DNA of 64,000 bases from an uncultured Fretibacterium sp. (GCA_946183145.1 CAMGZM010000002.1:186001-250000), one strand, 5' to 3'; positions 7,940 through 17,101 are shown, counted from the stretch's first letter. Translations and numbers: made by a program. The notes: a model not told the origin generated them from the sequence alone.

Positions 7940-8986
7940 TTAGTAGTGAATCACATTCTCCGTCCCTCTGATTCTCTCTATCACCTTTTCACCCTCGCCG
8001 CCCGCAAAATATTCATACGTCGACTCAGGCACAAGCCCGCGAATCTCCTCAAGCCTTCCTTCCTTTATGGCCTGCCGAACGTCTGACGCGCTAATGACTC
8101 TTCCGCCCTCCGTCTTTCTCGGAACAATCACGCACTTGATTCCGTGTTCGGGAAGTTTCGCCGACATTATGCGGTTGTAGATTCCCGTAACGAGGCTCTT
8201 AGGCTCTTCACCGACATAACGCGCATTAATCCCAAGAGATTCGGCAATCCTCACAAAAATTTCGAGGTCTAAATTCGCGTGGCTCTCGATCACTGCCTCG
8301 TCATCTTTCTGGAAATAGCTCGGAAATGTCGCGCCGCTTATGATGTACGGCCCTGTGTCGTGATAGATGATGTTATGCAGATGTGATGTCCCGGCAATCA
8401 CTAAACGCTTTCTCACGTCAAACGGAACTAATGACGCGTCCTCACTCACAATAAATACATGAAGAATATCATTCTCACTTGCTGCCTTCTCAACCAAAAA
8501 TTTATGGCCGAGCGTAAACGGATTCGCATTAAGCACAAGAGCCGCGATATTTTTCCCCTCGCGTTTCGTTTCTGACAACGCCGACAAGTAATCGCTGAAG
8601 CCCGTTCTCCTGTTCTCCATGAAGACAACCTGATTATTGACTCGAACAATCTCGTAAAATCCCAAGTCCCCGAAAAATTTTGCCGAATTGCATTTAGTGT
8701 AAAGGAACAAATGATTTATCCCCCGCTCGTACTCATGCTGCACCAAATGACTCACAACCTGATTCATTAACCCCTCGCCTTGATGTTCATGACTCACCGC
8801 CATACAGCGCAATGTATTTCCGAAACAGCTCCCGGTCGCAATTACGCTGTAATCCTCATCGTAAACCGCGCACGTGTAATCTAGATTCTTGTCGCGCCTT
8901 ATCCCCTCAGCAAGCAATAATTTTTCGATCTGTGAACTGCTCCTTTTGTCCGACGGATATACTTTTGAGACTGCATACTCTGACAT
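7940..8986 (-). CDS. citC: [Citrate (pro-3S)-lyase] ligase CitC
   Basis: Acetate:SH-citrate lyase ligase, 348 residues. It acetylates the prosthetic-group thiol of the citrate lyase acyl carrier protein CitD using ATP and acetate. An N-terminal GNAT-like part (SHEHQGEGLMNQVVSHL, FYEIVRVNNQVVFME) is followed by a nucleotidyltransferase domain with the HxGH-type motif NANPFTLGHKFLVEKA and a C-terminal ISASDVRQAIKEG, as in CitC. The start is ATG 8986, preceded by GGGGG at eight bases; upstream in-frame codons run antisense through the tRNA gene and are not coding. No citD, citE, citF or citG is seen in the window, so the gene is separated from its usual cluster here. Confidence 0.9.
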   Translation of the reverse strand: MSEYAVSKVYPSDKRSSSQIEKLLLAEGIRRDKNLDYTCAVYDEDYSVIATGSCFGNTLRCMAVSHEHQGEGLMNQVVSHLVQHEYERGINHLFLYTKCNSAKFFGDLGFYEIVRVNNQVVFMENRRTGFSDYLSALSETKREGKNIAALVLNANPFTLGHKFLVEKAASENDILHVFIVSEDASLVPFDVRKRLVIAGTSHLHNIIYHDTGPYIISGATFPSYFQKDDEAVIESHANLDLEIFVRIAESLGINARYVGEEPKSLVTGIYNRIMSAKLPEHGIKCVIVPRKTEGGRVISASDVRQAIKEGRLEEIRGLVPESTYEYFAGGEGEKVIERIRGTENVIHY

Positions 8987-9036
8987 TTTCACGCCCCCTT
9001 GAAAGTTGATGTTGTGCAAAATTTTACAGCATGTGC

Positions 9037-9042
9037 TATAAT
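9037..9042 (+). promoter_or_regulatory. -10 box of tRNA-Ser
   Basis: TATAAT lies 14 bases before the tRNA 5' end; TTGTGC at 9012-9017 is a possible -35 with a long 19-base spacer. Confidence 0.5.
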
Positions 9043-9056
9043 CTTGCGCGTTTTCG

Positions 9057-9141
9057 GGAGAATTGGCCGAGTGGTCGATGGCGGTTGACTTGAAATCAAT
9101 TGAGGTGCAAGCCTCCGGGGGTTCGAATCCTCCATTCTCCG
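9057..9141 (+). tRNA. tRNA-Ser (anticodon TGA)
   Basis: Class II tRNA with an extended variable arm. Acceptor arms GGAGAAT and ATTCTCC pair fully, with G as discriminator. The anticodon stem-loop is TTGA-CTTGAAA-TCAA, so the anticodon is TGA (9091-9093), reading UCA and UCN-type serine codons. The T arm contains GTTCGAATC. CCA is not encoded. Confidence 0.96.
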
Positions 9142-9151
9142 CTAAGAGTAA

Positions 9152-9180
9152 AGCCCTGTACAAAGCGTGCAGGGTTTTTC
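9152..9180 (+). terminator. Rho-independent terminator after tRNA-Ser
   Basis: CCCTGTAC (9154-9161) pairs with GTGCAGGG (9167-9174) around a five-base loop and is followed by TTTTT. Confidence 0.85.
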
Positions 9181-9205
9181 GTATATTCAGGGGGTGTAAT
9201 TTCTC

Positions 9206-10003
9206 GTGGAAAAGCTCAAAATTCTTCAGGAATATTTATCTGCACTCGGAAGCGTCGCAGCTGCGTTTTCAGGAGGAGTCGACTCAACATTACTCCTCAA
9301 AGTCGCGCATGATGTATTAGGGGACAAAGCTATAGCCGTAACAGTCTCAGCTTCATTCACAGCGAGCCGCGAAATGAACGAGGCCGAAAATTTTTGCGCG
9401 GACAATCACATTCATCACATCAAGATTCATATTGACATGGCCGAAATTGACGGCTTCAATCTCAATCCCCCGAATCGCTGTTACATCTGCAAGCGCGCAG
9501 TCTTCACGCGAATCATCAGCGCCGCCCGCGAAAACGGAATCTCAAACGTAATTGACGGCTCAAACCTTGATGATTTAGGCGACTACAGGCCGGGCATGAA
9601 AGCACTTCACGAACTGGGAATCATAAGCCCACTGATTCATTGCCAGTTCACAAAGTCAGACGTTAGGAATTTATCGCGGGAAATGAATCTCATTACGTGG
9701 GACAAACCTTCTTTCGCGTGCCTTGCGTCGAGATTCGTTTACGGTGAAATTATTACGGCTGAAAAATTGCGTATGGTTGAACGCGCCGAAGAGTTTTTGA
9801 TGTCGATGGGCTTCCGTCAGATTCGTGTGAGAGTTCACGGTGATTTAGCAAGGGTTGAGATTTTGCCGGAAGATTTCCCCAAAATGATTCATGATGAGAC
9901 GCGCGAAAAAGTTTATGACGCTCTCAAGGGCTGCGGGTTTCATTATGTTGCTCTCGATTTGAAGGGTTACAGGACAGGGAGCATGAATGAAGCCTTGCTG
10001 TGA
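9206..10003 (+). CDS. larE: ATP-dependent sacrificial sulfur transferase LarE
   Basis: Cytoplasmic PP-loop enzyme of nickel-pincer nucleotide (NPN) cofactor synthesis, 265 residues. It adenylates P2CMN and donates sulfur from its own cysteine, or via a cluster in multi-Cys types. The N-terminal PP-loop is AAFSGGVDSTLLLK. The segment KPSFACLASRFVYGE holds the Cys that aligns with the sacrificial residue of Lactobacillus LarE; NPPNRCYICKRAVF provides two more Cys, as in LarE proteins proposed to carry a 4Fe-4S cluster. The start is GTG 9206, with GGGGGTG nine bases upstream. The partner gene larC lies 14 kb away at 24220; larB is not in the window. Confidence 0.92.
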   Translation: MEKLKILQEYLSALGSVAAAFSGGVDSTLLLKVAHDVLGDKAIAVTVSASFTASREMNEAENFCADNHIHHIKIHIDMAEIDGFNLNPPNRCYICKRAVFTRIISAARENGISNVIDGSNLDDLGDYRPGMKALHELGIISPLIHCQFTKSDVRNLSREMNLITWDKPSFACLASRFVYGEIITAEKLRMVERAEEFLMSMGFRQIRVRVHGDLARVEILPEDFPKMIHDETREKVYDALKGCGFHYVALDLKGYRTGSMNEALL

Positions 10004-10200
10004 TAGAATCAGCATTAAAGAATATCCCGTGTATTTCCGAAAAATATTGCGAATGACAAGCAGGAGAATAATATTCTTTCTGCTAACCCTCAGACAGGAG
10101 GAGAGGGGAAAAAGATTCACAATCACATTATTTATCCGTCAAAAATCAAGGAGGTGAAAGCGCAAAAAACTTAACCCGCGCAAAATCGGCAGGGGATTCA

Positions 10201-10308
10201 ATGATGAACCCCATCAGGAAAATGCAACACGCAGTAAAAATCTCAGAATATCCCGAATCAAAAAATAAAAATATGGGAAGAAAGGACAAGGAGGTTTGTT
10301 CAATATGA
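10201..10308 (+). CDS. Possible 35-codon leader ORF overlapping the Ig-repeat gene
   Basis: An ATG at 10201 preceded by AGGGG at about six bases opens a 35-residue frame (MMNPIRKMQHAVKISEYPES...) that ends exactly over the start of the next gene: its TGA is 10306-10308 and the next ATG 10305-10307. The AAGGAGG that serves the large gene lies inside it. It has no recognised homology and may be a leader peptide that couples translation, or chance. The rest of 10004-10300 holds a hairpin (AGCAG..AGAAT/ATTCT..CTGCT, about 10059-10084) without a T-run, and an AAGGAGGTG at about 10150 with no usable ORF after it. Confidence 0.3.
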   Translation: MMNPIRKMQHAVKISEYPESKNKNMGRKDKEVCSI

Positions 10309-13300
10309 GAAAACGCATTTTATGTAGTGCATTGCTGTCTTTGCTTGCGCTGTGGGTGATGGCTCTTCCGGCGATGGCTGCCAACCCTACGAACTACTAC
10401 AAGCTCAACAGTTTGGCGACTAACAAGAAATCTTACAAGTTTGATAAGTATGCCGCTGCAGCAACGCTTCCGACAGGGAATGACGCGATTGTACTAACGC
10501 TGAAAGCGGGCACAAAATCAGCAACTTCTGCGCCTTCTGGCTACGTTAATGCTAGTTCGGTGGCTTGGACTGTCGCGGTAGACCCTACGGGCATGGTCGA
10601 CAACTCTACCAAAATTACTTGTTCCCCGACAAGCTCACCTCTTAAGACGGATGCACTGACACACACGATGACTCTTACGGGAGCAGTCAAACGCTCAGGC
10701 ACAGTTACTGTAACAGCCACGCTCGGCTCAGGTGCTACTGCTCAAACTAAAACCGCAACCATCAAGATCACTGTACCTGACAAGCCAGCCCCGGAAATCA
10801 GCGCAGGAGAAGATGCGGCGGAGTTCTCCGGAGAGGCAATGTCAGCACTTTCGCTCAAGGATTCCAGCGGTACAGCAATAACCGGCAACAAGATCACATT
10901 CAACAGTTACCCGGAATATATCACTTTTACTCCTGATGCTACGACCCTTAACGGATACGGCGTTACGGTAACAGCTGGCGGTAAGAACGGTGATGCGCTT
11001 GCTGATGCTACAAAAACAAGAGATGTTACATTCGCGTCAACAGCCAACAAAGTAGCCAAGATTACAGACGGCGTAACGATAACCGTAACTGCATACAACA
11101 ATAAGGCAGACGGCACAAAGGGTACGGAAGTCAAGAAACAAGTTAAGCTCGTTGTTACAGGAATAAAGCCTACAGCGTGGCAGACAGAAGCGGGAGGAAA
11201 GCCTGCTGACTTGGGAGACAAGGCTTCAAGCAAGAAAGCTATCACAGGGCAACTGACTCTCGTCGAGGGAGGCGTAGACATCGGAAACAACCTGACATGG
11301 AAACTCCAGAACGTTACTACTCCCGTAACTTTCACGGCTAGAGGACTTCCTGAGGGACTCACTCTCGAGGCTGACGCTAACACATCGACACCGAACGCCA
11401 AGCAGACAAGCGCATTCGGTGTAACGCTTAAAGGAAAGCCGGCAGCGGGATATTATGACAAGATATATATCACGGCGGAGAACTCAGGAGGAAGAATAGA
11501 GGGCGGCCCGTATATCCTTGATGTAGTCAACAAGCCAAAAATCTCGGTCGACAAAATTCCCGACATCACTTGGGGCCAGAACTACACGTACACAGTTCCG
11601 GCAACAGGCGGAGAGAACACAAAGCACCCGCTTACGTATGCCATCAAGTCAACCTCAAACTCTCCCGGCCTCAAGATCACCAACGCCACAAAGGGAATAC
11701 TTGCAGGAAGATATGAGTCATCTGACAAATCCGCAACTGATTTCGCGCTCGGCACAGCTGCCGAAAAAGAGTTCAACACCCTTACGCTGACAGTCGTAAA
11801 TGATTTTGTCGGCACTACGGCAGCAGAACAGAACGTAAAATTCAAGATCAAGGGAGTAAAACCCGTTCTCGTAAATAACGCTGCGGCAGCACAGAACGAA
11901 CTCAACAAGGCCACATTAACGGCTCTCAACGATGTAGAATGGAAAGATGGAGATACTAAATATCCTATCTCGGTAACAGGCCCCGGCACGTTTACTTTCT
12001 CGTATGAAAACCTGCCTACGGGAATTACGGCTACGGCTCAGGCTCAGGACGAGGATCATCCTTCACGCCAGGTTGTTACGTTTGAGGGAAAACCCCAAGT
12101 TACAGCTAAGAATCATGTTGCAACCGTAACTGTGTCGAACGCTCTCGGCTCTCAGAAAATCCCGCTCAAGTTCAACATCGGCGCGGAGGAGGAAGATTTC
12201 AAGATAACACCCAACAAGGGAGCTATTGCGCCCGTAAAGGTTGACGGCCAGACGGCTATCACAAATACTGCTTTTCAGGCGGCATTCGGCCCTGTAACAT
12301 GGAGAGCTAAGAATCTTCCGGCAGGACTGAAACTCTCACTTGACAAGAGCGTTCCCGATGACAAAAAAGTATGGGTTGTAGGAACTCCCACAGCGGCAAC
12401 AAAAGCTGACAAGAACGGGCAGAGCATTTACGAGATTACAGCGGTGAACAAGCCCACAGGCTACGAGGCTGTTGTATCTCAGGACTTCAGGCTCTTCAAG
12501 AAGCCAACAATCTCAACGAAATCACTTTCCGCAATCACGCTTGAGAAGGAATATACGGGTAAAATCACAGGGTCAGGCGCAAGCAGCTCGGATCTTTCGT
12601 GGGTCGTAACAATCGCTGAAGTTCCAGCAGGCACAACAACGGCACTTCCCGCACCAAAAGGAGTCGTAGATTCAACGTCAACAAAGAACTTCAAGCCCAC
12701 AGCGACTCCCGCAGGAAAATCCACGCTCACAGTAAGCAGCGACGCGAAAACAGGTATGCCCGTCATCGTCGGAAGCCTCGACAGGATGCCCGCAAGCGGA
12801 AGGCTCAAAGTTACCGCAACAGCTACAGTAGCGAAAGGAACATCAGTAGCGCAGGCCTCAGATCCCGTTGAGATAGAAGTTCTGGTTAAGGGTACGGCAA
12901 CGAAAATTACGACATCAAGCGTCGGAAAATTCAAGAAGAAGGACACGACTTCAAGCAGTGATGTTGTAGCAACGGGAACGAAGCCCATCTACATGAAGGC
13001 TCTTATCTCGGAGTCAGATGTTCAAAAACTCCTGAACTTTGAGGATGTCGCTACTGCCGCCTCAGCTCTCGGTGTAGGCACATATACTGATGCTAAGGAC
13101 AACAAATATATTGACCTGACCAACAAACCAAGCAACAAGCTGGGTATCAATTTTGTGTACGATGCAACAAAGCTCGATGGCAAAGGAAAATTGCAGAGCA
13201 TAGCAAGCGGAACATATACCGTAACGAATCTCCCCGTGAAGATTCAGGCCGGAAACGCCGTAGCACTCAACAACAGAACAGGCAGAGTCGAACTCAGGTC

Positions 13301-15314
13301 AAGCGACAAGATTCTGAAAGTTACGATCACCGGGGATGCTCCTGAATGGAAGAGAGGATCAAAAGCCGCTTTGCCAGACATAACGATTTTCGAGACAGAC
13401 GGAACAGCAATTGATGATGTTACGTACACTGTGAGCGCGGATCTTCCCTACACGATAACGGTATCACCTTCAGGCACATCTTCTGAAAAGACGAAGAACG
13501 GACTTTATGCAGAAGTTACGCAGGGTGAAACAGGAAAGCCCGGAACAGTCGTAATCTCAGGAACTCCGACATCAGGCAGAGAGACAAAGACAACGTTCAC
13601 GCTTACGGTAACGAACCCGACAAGCAAGCAGAAATCACAGGCAAAAGTTACGATTATCGGTCAGATGAGGCCGGAAATCACAACAAAGATTACTGACGGC
13701 TCTCTTACCGAAAAAGTTACGGAAGTCGGAAAGACTCTGAGCTACAAGATCAACGCTAAAGGCTCAAAGAGGGCTTACATAAAGACTTCGCCGGATACAA
13801 AGCCGTTTGTGAAGGAACTTGCCACAAACATGGTTGCTTACGCGCCTATAGTCTGGGAAATCGCTGATAGTTCAACGAATAATGCGGATGACCTTAAAAT
13901 AGTCGGCCTTGAGTTTGACACCGCAACGGGAGCGTTCAAAGGAATGCCCACAGCCGCAACTTCAGAAGACAATTCAGGCAAGATGGATTATAAGCCGCTT
14001 GAATTTACTATCAAGCCCGTGAACACAGCAACAGGCGATGCAGCTCAAAACGCTTCGGCAAAAGTCAAAATCGGCGTTAAGGGCAAGAAACCCAAGCTGA
14101 CCACGAAGACGATTACGCTTGAGCGCGGCAATGAGAGCTATGATGTTGCAGACTGCCAGCTTTCGACCAACCTGACAAACGACAAGAGCGCGTCTATCCA
14201 ATGGAGATGGGCTGATGGTGCTGACTACGCGACATGGGGATTTAAAGAGAAAATAGAGACCGAAGACAATCTCGGAAAACTTGCCAGCTCCGGTGCTAAG
14301 CTCCCGACAGCGACAAAGGGCGTGAACTTGAGAGTAGTCGCGCACAACGTAGGTCAGGAAGTTACTGGAAACGTGAAGTTCATCATCAAGGACAAAGACC
14401 CCGAAGTTAAGGCTGACAAGGACACAGTATCCATGCATGGTGAAAAGGACGTTACCGTAACGGAAGATGTTACGTTCGAGCTGACAAATACCTCTGAGAT
14501 GATGACGGGCGACACAAAAATTGAGTGGAAGATCGGCGCACAGCCTTCAACCGCATCAGTGAAAGCCTCATCCCCCAGAGTGAACGGCGACGGTACAGCC
14601 TGCACAGTAACATTGACGGCGGCAAAAGGAATCTCAACAGCAATAAACGGAGCTAAATTCTCAGTAACCGCAAAGAACAAATCAACCGGCGCAATGGCCT
14701 CAAAGGAAGTTGCCATAAACGTAGCGGCATATTCGACTGAGGAGGCACTTCCCGCAGAGAAGGACGCAACGCCGGAAGACAAAGCCGCGCTTCCTGAGTC
14801 TGAAACCGCAGAGGAATCACTCACTGAGGAAGAAGAAGAGCTTGCAGCCGGTGAAGGCACAGTAACATACGGCCGTGAGCGCACAGAGTCAGGACTCACC
14901 CAGGCAGAACGCTCAATGCTCGCTGAGGGCGGATATGTCATTGCGGCAATTCTCCCTGAGATCACGACAGACGCGTCAGGGCAGTACGATCTTGATGTTG
15001 TTTCACTCGATGAGGCAGCAGCAGAAGGAGCCGAGCTTGTGTGGTTCGCATTCCCGCGCAACGCTGAAAGCACAGAGGATGACTCAATCGCTGAGTTCTA
15101 CGATGAGGCCGGAGCTGAGATTTACGCAGTCCCGGAAAGCAAGAAAGTTGTTGTGTCGCCTTGGCTCGAAGCTGAAGTAACGTACGCGCCTGTTATAGCG
15201 GTCAAAGCACCCGTTGCAGGAGACGCAAAGACTTCACTCGATGAGGCAGAAGCAGGAGACACAGTAACAGAACAGGCAATTGAGGACGCAATAGAGACTC
15301 CCGCAGAAAAGTAA
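10305..15314 (+). CDS. Giant secreted protein with about ten Ig-like (putative Ig / He_PIG-type) repeats
   Basis: Exported surface or adhesin-like protein, 1669 residues. The ATG at 10305 is chosen because AAGGAGG lies ten bases upstream; an upstream TTG is too close to it. A signal peptide ends at PAMAA. The body is a chain of roughly 80-170-residue beta-rich repeats, each opening with KP/RP/DP plus an I-T/S-T-like strand (for example KPKISVDKIPDITWG, KPTISTKSLSAITLE, RPEITTKITDG, KPKLTTKTITLE) and several containing the He_PIG-like GLPxGL motif (RGLPEGLTLEAD, ENLPTGITA, KNLPAGLKLSLD). A very acidic linker (about residue 1485-1530) precedes a C-terminal domain. No LPXTG or Synerg-CTERM tail is seen. 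Two Cys-poor, Thr/Lys-rich composition fits an extracellular stalk or S-layer-associated protein. Ligand unknown. Confidence 0.75.
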   Translation: MRKRILCSALLSLLALWVMALPAMAANPTNYYKLNSLATNKKSYKFDKYAAAATLPTGNDAIVLTLKAGTKSATSAPSGYVNASSVAWTVAVDPTGMVDNSTKITCSPTSSPLKTDALTHTMTLTGAVKRSGTVTVTATLGSGATAQTKTATIKITVPDKPAPEISAGEDAAEFSGEAMSALSLKDSSGTAITGNKITFNSYPEYITFTPDATTLNGYGVTVTAGGKNGDALADATKTRDVTFASTANKVAKITDGVTITVTAYNNKADGTKGTEVKKQVKLVVTGIKPTAWQTEAGGKPADLGDKASSKKAITGQLTLVEGGVDIGNNLTWKLQNVTTPVTFTARGLPEGLTLEADANTSTPNAKQTSAFGVTLKGKPAAGYYDKIYITAENSGGRIEGGPYILDVVNKPKISVDKIPDITWGQNYTYTVPATGGENTKHPLTYAIKSTSNSPGLKITNATKGILAGRYESSDKSATDFALGTAAEKEFNTLTLTVVNDFVGTTAAEQNVKFKIKGVKPVLVNNAAAAQNELNKATLTALNDVEWKDGDTKYPISVTGPGTFTFSYENLPTGITATAQAQDEDHPSRQVVTFEGKPQVTAKNHVATVTVSNALGSQKIPLKFNIGAEEEDFKITPNKGAIAPVKVDGQTAITNTAFQAAFGPVTWRAKNLPAGLKLSLDKSVPDDKKVWVVGTPTAATKADKNGQSIYEITAVNKPTGYEAVVSQDFRLFKKPTISTKSLSAITLEKEYTGKITGSGASSSDLSWVVTIAEVPAGTTTALPAPKGVVDSTSTKNFKPTATPAGKSTLTVSSDAKTGMPVIVGSLDRMPASGRLKVTATATVAKGTSVAQASDPVEIEVLVKGTATKITTSSVGKFKKKDTTSSSDVVATGTKPIYMKALISESDVQKLLNFEDVATAASALGVGTYTDAKDNKYIDLTNKPSNKLGINFVYDATKLDGKGKLQSIASGTYTVTNLPVKIQAGNAVALNNRTGRVELRSSDKILKVTITGDAPEWKRGSKAALPDITIFETDGTAIDDVTYTVSADLPYTITVSPSGTSSEKTKNGLYAEVTQGETGKPGTVVISGTPTSGRETKTTFTLTVTNPTSKQKSQAKVTIIGQMRPEITTKITDGSLTEKVTEVGKTLSYKINAKGSKRAYIKTSPDTKPFVKELATNMVAYAPIVWEIADSSTNNADDLKIVGLEFDTATGAFKGMPTAATSEDNSGKMDYKPLEFTIKPVNTATGDAAQNASAKVKIGVKGKKPKLTTKTITLERGNESYDVADCQLSTNLTNDKSASIQWRWADGADYATWGFKEKIETEDNLGKLASSGAKLPTATKGVNLRVVAHNVGQEVTGNVKFIIKDKDPEVKADKDTVSMHGEKDVTVTEDVTFELTNTSEMMTGDTKIEWKIGAQPSTASVKASSPRVNGDGTACTVTLTAAKGISTAINGAKFSVTAKNKSTGAMASKEVAINVAAYSTEEALPAEKDATPEDKAALPESETAEESLTEEEEELAAGEGTVTYGRERTESGLTQAERSMLAEGGYVIAAILPEITTDASGQYDLDVVSLDEAAAEGAELVWFAFPRNAESTEDDSIAEFYDEAGAEIYAVPESKKVVVSPWLEAEVTYAPVIAVKAPVAGDAKTSLDEAEAGDTVTEQAIEDAIETPAEK

Positions 15315-15350
15315 ACGGAGTCTCTCAGAGAATTAACGAGTAACAAAAAG

Positions 15351-15381
15351 CACCCTGTCAGAAAAAGGCAGGGTGTTTTCT
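15351..15381 (+). terminator. Terminator of the Ig-repeat gene
   Basis: CACCCTGTC (15351-15359) pairs with GGCAGGGTG (15367-15375), one wobble, followed by TTTTC. The stem also faces the end of the convergent prepilin peptidase gene, but only the plus strand has the T-run. Confidence 0.85.
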
Positions 15382-15388
15382 TATGTGC

Positions 15389-16192
15389 TTAAAGCGTGAA
15401 AGGCCAGGAAAGTGAAAGTATTTCGGGCGATAAAATTCTCGCGCTCAGGTAAGAAAATATTTCAGGGCCGAATATCATCGTGATGAAGCACCCAACCGAC
15501 AAGAACGGCACAAGCGGCAATGTCTCGCCTTTTCCCCAATGAAGACGGCCGATTATCATCATGACGATCGCAAAGAAGCCCCCCGCCATTATTCCCGCGT
15601 AAAAAGAAAACAGCGTGAACTTCAAGCCCATCACCGCACCGATTCCCGCCATGAATACAGCATCTCCCCAGCCCATTCCCCCGTGTGAAAGCACTATTAT
15701 CACCGCAAAAATTCCCCAGCCCGCAGCAGCTCCCGCGAGTCCGTCAGCAACCGCCCATTTTCCCCCCGCAATTCTCAGAAGCAGGCACAAAATCCCCGGC
15801 GCAAGCGCGAAAACGTCAAAAATATCTCCCGACTCTAAATCCGTCAGCGAGTTCACCACAAGACCGCAAGCACCAACGCCCACGATTAACGCCGCCCAAG
15901 AGATTCCCCAGCGGTATATTATCGACATGGCCATTAACGCGCAGACAATCTCAACAAGAACGTAACGCACGGAAATTTTTGCCCCGCAATGCCGGCATTT
16001 TCCGCCCTGAATCAGCCACGAGAGAATCGGAATCAGCTCAAACGCTCCGAGAACATGGCCGCATGATTCGCAGACTGAACGGTCATTCCCCGCCCATGAC
16101 CGACCCTGTATAGATCTGTGCGCTGCGACATTCAGGAATGATCCCATGCACGCGCCGAATATCCCCGCAATGATTATTTCTCGTGTCATCAT
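15389..16192 (-). CDS. Prepilin peptidase (A24 family, PilD type)
   Basis: Inner-membrane aspartyl protease and usually N-methylase that matures type IV pilins and pseudopilins, 267 residues. The N-terminal domain has GACMGSFLNVAAHR and two CxxC pairs (CESCG, CRHCG) binding zinc. The two catalytic aspartates lie in NSLTDLESGDIFD and GGMGWGDAVFMAGIGAVMG, the latter the GxGD-type motif. Several membrane segments follow. The start codon overlaps the stop of the upstream zinc-ribbon gene (ATGATGA), implying coupling. No pilin or assembly ATPase gene is seen in the window. Confidence 0.92.
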   Translation of the reverse strand: MMTREIIIAGIFGACMGSFLNVAAHRSIQGRSWAGNDRSVCESCGHVLGAFELIPILSWLIQGGKCRHCGAKISVRYVLVEIVCALMAMSIIYRWGISWAALIVGVGACGLVVNSLTDLESGDIFDVFALAPGILCLLLRIAGGKWAVADGLAGAAAGWGIFAVIIVLSHGGMGWGDAVFMAGIGAVMGLKFTLFSFYAGIMAGGFFAIVMMIIGRLHWGKGETLPLVPFLSVGCFITMIFGPEIFSYLSARILSPEILSLSWPFTL

Positions 16193-16599
16193 TTCCTCTT
16201 CTGGCTGTCGTAAACGTACTGTCGGTTCTCGTCCTTCTTGTGCTGTGAGTCTCTCGCGTAAAGTATTCCGCCGTATGTCGTTATGTTCCGCTTCAGTTTC
16301 TCGGCCTCCGCGTGAATCGCCTCCGCTAATTTCTGCCGCGTTCCCTTCTTGTCCTTGCTGTATGTCTGCATGTCCCGCTCAATATATCCCAGGTCAACAA
16401 GCGCCTGAATATCTACCGGGCTTATTTCCATTTCGTCAGCAAGCGTTTCAAGGTCAAAATTCTTGTCCTGATTGTCGCGCATATACTCATGAACTTGGCC
16501 GTATATCTCTTCAAGCCTACGTATACAGTCCCCGCATATTCGCTGCCCCTCAAAGCCGTTGTAAATCCTCCTGCAAAGTTTGCATTCAGTTAATGCCAT
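16189..16599 (-). CDS. Zinc-ribbon/helix-turn-helix protein, YvyF-like, copy 2
   Basis: Small cytoplasmic protein, 136 residues, similar to the YvyF/TIGR03826 flagellar-operon family. Two CxxC pairs form a zinc ribbon (CKLCRRIY and ICGDCIRRLEEIYG). A helical segment resembling a small HTH follows (TLADEMEISPVDIQALVDLGYIE). The C-terminus is basic. It is a tandem paralogue of the gene at 16616-17008 (shared MALxECKxC, GxVHEYMRD/GRIHNYIRD, LGxxERDxQTY) and overlaps the prepilin peptidase start. Function unknown; context hints at control or assembly of surface appendages. Confidence 0.6.
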   Translation of the reverse strand: MALTECKLCRRIYNGFEGQRICGDCIRRLEEIYGQVHEYMRDNQDKNFDLETLADEMEISPVDIQALVDLGYIERDMQTYSKDKKGTRQKLAEAIHAEAEKLKRNITTYGGILYARDSQHKKDENRQYVYDSQKRK

Positions 16600-16615
16600 C
16601 TATATACCCTCCCTG

Positions 16616-17008
16616 TTATTTTTTCCTGCTGCGCCTGATTTTGTACCTGTGGTTAGCTCCCTCATATGTGAGTACTTTTTTGTGTTCGTCGATCATCTTC
16701 CTTAGTTCGTCAGCAAATTCTTTCGCGAGTTTCTGACGGTCTGATATTGTTGTGCCGTATGTCTGTATGTCGCGCTCAAGCCAGCCAAGCTCTATTATGA
16801 TTTCCATCTCGGCGGGGGTTGTTCCGGTTTCCTCTGCTAGGCGGGCTATGTCGTGGATGTTTATCTCCCCGCGGTCGCGTATGTAGTTGTGTATACGGCC
16901 GTAAGTGCCTTCAAGCCTCATACGGCAGTCATGGCATATTTCCGTAGTGCCTATGTAGGTTTCATCATCGTAAAGCGATTTGCAGACCTTGCATTCTCTC
17001 AGTGCCAT
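16616..17008 (-). CDS. Zinc-ribbon/helix-turn-helix protein, YvyF-like, copy 1
   Basis: First of two tandem paralogues, 130 residues from ATG 17008, which has GGGGAGA upstream; an earlier in-frame start at 17035 lacks a ribosome-binding site. It has CKVCKSLY and ICHDCRMRLEGTYGRI as zinc-ribbon pairs, then DIARLAEETGTTPAEMEIIIELGWLE as an HTH-like segment and a basic tail (KIRRSRKK). Related to the YvyF-type proteins of flagellar operons by the CxxC-plus-HTH layout; the assignment is by pattern only. It leads a probable three-gene operon with copy 2 and the prepilin peptidase. Confidence 0.6.
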   Translation of the reverse strand: MALRECKVCKSLYDDETYIGTTEICHDCRMRLEGTYGRIHNYIRDRGEINIHDIARLAEETGTTPAEMEIIIELGWLERDIQTYGTTISDRQKLAKEFADELRKMIDEHKKVLTYEGANHRYKIRRSRKK

Positions 17009-17101
17009 AAAAATTTCTCCCCGTGAAAATATCACAATAATTTTACATGATATGATAGGAAAAAAATTTCAACAGGAGGAATTATCACGCTGAATTTTCT
17101 T

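Noticed and set aside
8987-9163. N-terminal extension of citC
   Set aside because: The extra codons run antisense through tRNA-Ser, and a strong ribosome-binding site precedes ATG 8986.
10907-15346. Several long minus-strand frames inside the Ig-repeat gene
   Set aside because: They follow from its biased Thr/Ala/Lys codons; none has a ribosome-binding site or recognisable domain.
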